6,896 bases of DNA from DAIODI01 sp036746875 (GTDB lineage Bacteria > Pseudomonadota > Alphaproteobacteria > Rhizobiales > Aestuariivirgaceae). Below the pieces are notes generated by a model. It saw nothing but the letters and a program-made list of their open reading frames with translations, was not told the DNA's origin and ran no database searches. This document shows, in pieces, positions 5,077 through 6,896 of this stretch. Both the position numbers and the translations under genes were made by a program. The number at the start of each line of letters is the position of its first letter. Within the stretch, counting starts at the first letter, position 1. Location of the stretch: positions 1-6,896 of the forward strand of contig DAIODI010000154.1 in assembly GCA_036746875.1 (NCBI GenBank), read 5' to 3'.

Positions 5077-6896
5077 ATGCGAAGGTCTCCCTGGCGATCC
5101 CCGCTCCTGGTCCTCGGCATCGCCGTGATCCTCGTGGCGGCCGTGGCGATCGTCGCGCCGCTGTTCATCACCTGGAGCGCCTGGCGCGGCGACATCGAAG
5201 CGTTCGCCAGCCGCCTCGCCGGACGCGACGTGAGGATCGAGGGCCCCATCGACGCCGCGCTGTTTCCCTGGCCCCGGCTGACGCTCGGCGGCGTGACGGT
5301 GGCGGGCGCGCCGGACGGCGGCGCGCCCTGGCTGCTGCGAGCGCCGCGGATCGACATCGCGCTCGCCCTGCCGCCGCTGCTCTCGGGCGAGATCGAGATC
5401 GCCGAGATCGCCGTCTTCGGTCCCGACGTGCAGCTTGAACGCCTTCCGGGAGGAGGCTGGAGCGCCGCCCTGACCCCGGTTGGTCCGTTGCCGGCAAGCC
5501 TCGATCCGGCGCGCGTCTCCTTGCCGAGGATTGTCGTGAAGGGCGGGACGCTGACCCTCGCCGACGCCGCCTCCGGGGGCCGCTTCGCCGTCGGCGTTCT
5601 CGACGCCACGGCGTCCGCGCCGGCTCTGTCGGGTCCGTGGCGCTCGACGCCGCGGCTCGATGTTGGCGGCGACGTGCGCGTGCTCGCGCTCGCCACCGGC
5701 GCGTGGCGGACCGGCGAGCCGCTGCGCCTCTACGCCACGCTGGGGCCCGAACCCGGCCAGCCCGGTTACGCGATGTCGTTCGACGGGGCCGTGCCTTCGG
5801 GCGCCGCGCCGGCGACCGGATCGCTGAAGCTGCAACCGGTCGCCGCCGCCGACGGGCGGGCCGATCCGCAGTTCGGCTTCCAGCCTATGGCGCTGAAGGC
5901 CGATGTCGAGATCGCCGGCGCGGCGGTGCTGTTTCCGAAGATCGAGATTGCGCCCGCCGCCGCCGGCGACGCCGGCAACATCATCGCCGGGACCGGGAAC
6001 ATCTCCATTGGCGAGCGGATCGCGGTCTCGGCCCGGCTCGCCTCGCCGCGGCGCGACCTCGACCGGCTCATCGGGCTCGAGAAGCGGCAGGCCATCGCCT
6101 CGGCCGGGGCCATCGGTCTGCTTGCGGACTGGGCGAGCCGGTTGCCGCCCTCCGTCGACGCCGACGTGCGCCTCGCGGTCGCCGCGCTCGACGCCGGCGG
6201 GGAAACGCTGGACGGGGCGGTGGTGGATGTGGCGGCGGGCCGGCAGGGCGTGCGCCTCAACGAATTCGCCGTGTCGCTGCCGGGCCAGACCCGCGTGAGG
6301 CTGGAGGGCCGCGTGTCCGGCGTCTCGCCCAACGCCACCCTCGACGGACGGATCAAGCTCGCATCCGGCTTCCTGCGGGATTTCATCGCCTGGGTGTCGC
6401 CCTCGGAGGCCGAACGGCTCGCCGCCGTCTGGTCGGGAGCGCGCGGCGCATTCGCCCTCGACGGCGCGCTCTCCGCCGGGCCGGGAACGTTCGCGGTGTC
6501 AGACGCGGCCGTGACGCTCGACGAAACCAAGGGCGAGCTGGCGCTCGGCTACACGGCGAACCCGCGCCCCGCTCTCGACATCACGCTGGAGGCCGACACG
6601 CTCGACCCTGCGCGCTATGCGCCGGCGGCCCGCGCCGTCACGCCCGCGCAACTCGTGTCGGGATTGTCGGGACTGGCCGGTTCCGGCGCGGATGTGGCGG
6701 TCACGATACGGCTGGACCGGCTGGTGCTGAACGCCGAAGCGGCGAGGGGGGTGGAGCTCGATCTTCGCGCCGCGCCCGGCGGCGTCGATCTGCGCGCGTT
6801 CGCCCTTGCGGACGTGGGCGGCGGCCGCCTCAACGCCAGCGGCGAGATGCCCCTGGCCGACGGGCGCGCCGCAGGGACCGTGCAGCACGACGCCGC
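5077..6896 (+). CDS. AsmA family protein, N-terminal part (runs off the right edge)
   Basis: An open frame from the ATG at 5077 to the window end with no stop: 606 complete codons. An N-terminal membrane helix (about 9-31: SPLLVLGIAVILVAAVAIVA and following) is followed by the AsmA-type opening. This includes an FITWSAWRGDIEAFASRL segment, GRDVRIEGPIDAALFPWPRL (48-67), a GGVTV strand, an RAPRIDIALALPPLLSGEIE segment and VFGPDVQLERLPGGGWS. The rest is long, repetitive, beta-rich sequence with low Cys content, as expected of the AsmA/TamB-like repeating-beta-groove fold. Family members are anchored in the inner membrane, extend into the periplasm and are linked to outer-membrane assembly and phospholipid transport. 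The specific role here is unknown. It starts 16 bases after the FAD oxidase stop with no strong Shine-Dalgarno, so it is probably co-transcribed with that gene. Many alphaproteobacterial members are longer than the part seen here. Confidence 0.87.
   Translation, partial: MRRSPWRSPLLVLGIAVILVAAVAIVAPLFITWSAWRGDIEAFASRLAGRDVRIEGPIDAALFPWPRLTLGGVTVAGAPDGGAPWLLRAPRIDIALALPPLLSGEIEIAEIAVFGPDVQLERLPGGGWSAALTPVGPLPASLDPARVSLPRIVVKGGTLTLADAASGGRFAVGVLDATASAPALSGPWRSTPRLDVGGDVRVLALATGAWRTGEPLRLYATLGPEPGQPGYAMSFDGAVPSGAAPATGSLKLQPVAAADGRADPQFGFQPMALKADVEIAGAAVLFPKIEIAPAAAGDAGNIIAGTGNISIGERIAVSARLASPRRDLDRLIGLEKRQAIASAGAIGLLADWASRLPPSVDADVRLAVAALDAGGETLDGAVVDVAAGRQGVRLNEFAVSLPGQTRVRLEGRVSGVSPNATLDGRIKLASGFLRDFIAWVSPSEAERLAAVWSGARGAFALDGALSAGPGTFAVSDAAVTLDETKGELALGYTANPRPALDITLEADTLDPARYAPAARAVTPAQLVSGLSGLAGSGADVAVTIRLDRLVLNAEAARGVELDLRAAPGGVDLRAFALADVGGGRLNASGEMPLADGRAAGTVQHDA

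Noticed and set aside
3378..5696. Very long (772-codon) open frame on the minus strand opposite the FAD oxidase and AsmA genes
   Set aside because: Its translation is rich in Arg, Ala and Gly with no domain, and it runs antisense to a clearly conserved flavoprotein. It is a by-product of high GC content.
5766..6530. 254-codon minus-strand frame inside the AsmA gene
   Set aside because: Ser/Ala/Arg-rich shadow of the open AsmA frame, with no recognisable features.

Overview
This is a high-GC window whose gene families point to an alphaproteobacterium, most likely of the order Hyphomicrobiales (Rhizobiales). The main evidence is the hflK-hflC-DUF2065-Do-protease gene order and the style of the encoded proteins. 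I see no insertion sequences, tRNA or rRNA genes, CRISPR arrays or obvious signs of recent transfer. Coding density is high and composition is even throughout.

Left part, minus strand (about 1-2876), read right to left: hflK, hflC, a 65-residue DUF2065/YjeT membrane protein, then the N-terminal third of a Do/HtrA (DegP-type) periplasmic serine protease that runs off the left edge. The first three genes overlap at their stop and start codons (TGATG, then ATGA), so they form a translationally coupled unit. A 93-base gap separates DUF2065 from the protease gene. That gap holds an inverted repeat, a CTTGAC-like box, a 10-base palindrome and a good Shine-Dalgarno sequence. The unit reads as an envelope protein quality-control operon: HflK/HflC form the SPFH assembly that regulates the FtsH protease, and the Do protein is a periplasmic protease or chaperone.

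Middle (3049-3537, minus): a hotdog-fold acyl-CoA thioesterase-like protein, 172 bases upstream of hflK. That gap carries a candidate hflK promoter.

Right part, plus strand (3657 to the edge): divergent from the thioesterase, a single-chain FAD-linked D-lactate dehydrogenase/GlcD-type oxidase, followed after 16 bases by the N-terminal 606 residues of an AsmA-family envelope protein that runs off the right edge.

Most notable observation: in the Do-family protease, the near-invariant TNNHV block that supplies the catalytic histidine reads TNSPV, so the histidine is a proline. The nearby GSGF motif reads GYGF. If the base calls are right, this is a catalytically dead or strongly altered HtrA paralogue encoded with hflKC, possibly acting as a chaperone or scaffold. 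The rest of the protease lies outside the window, so the Asp and Ser of the triad cannot be examined.
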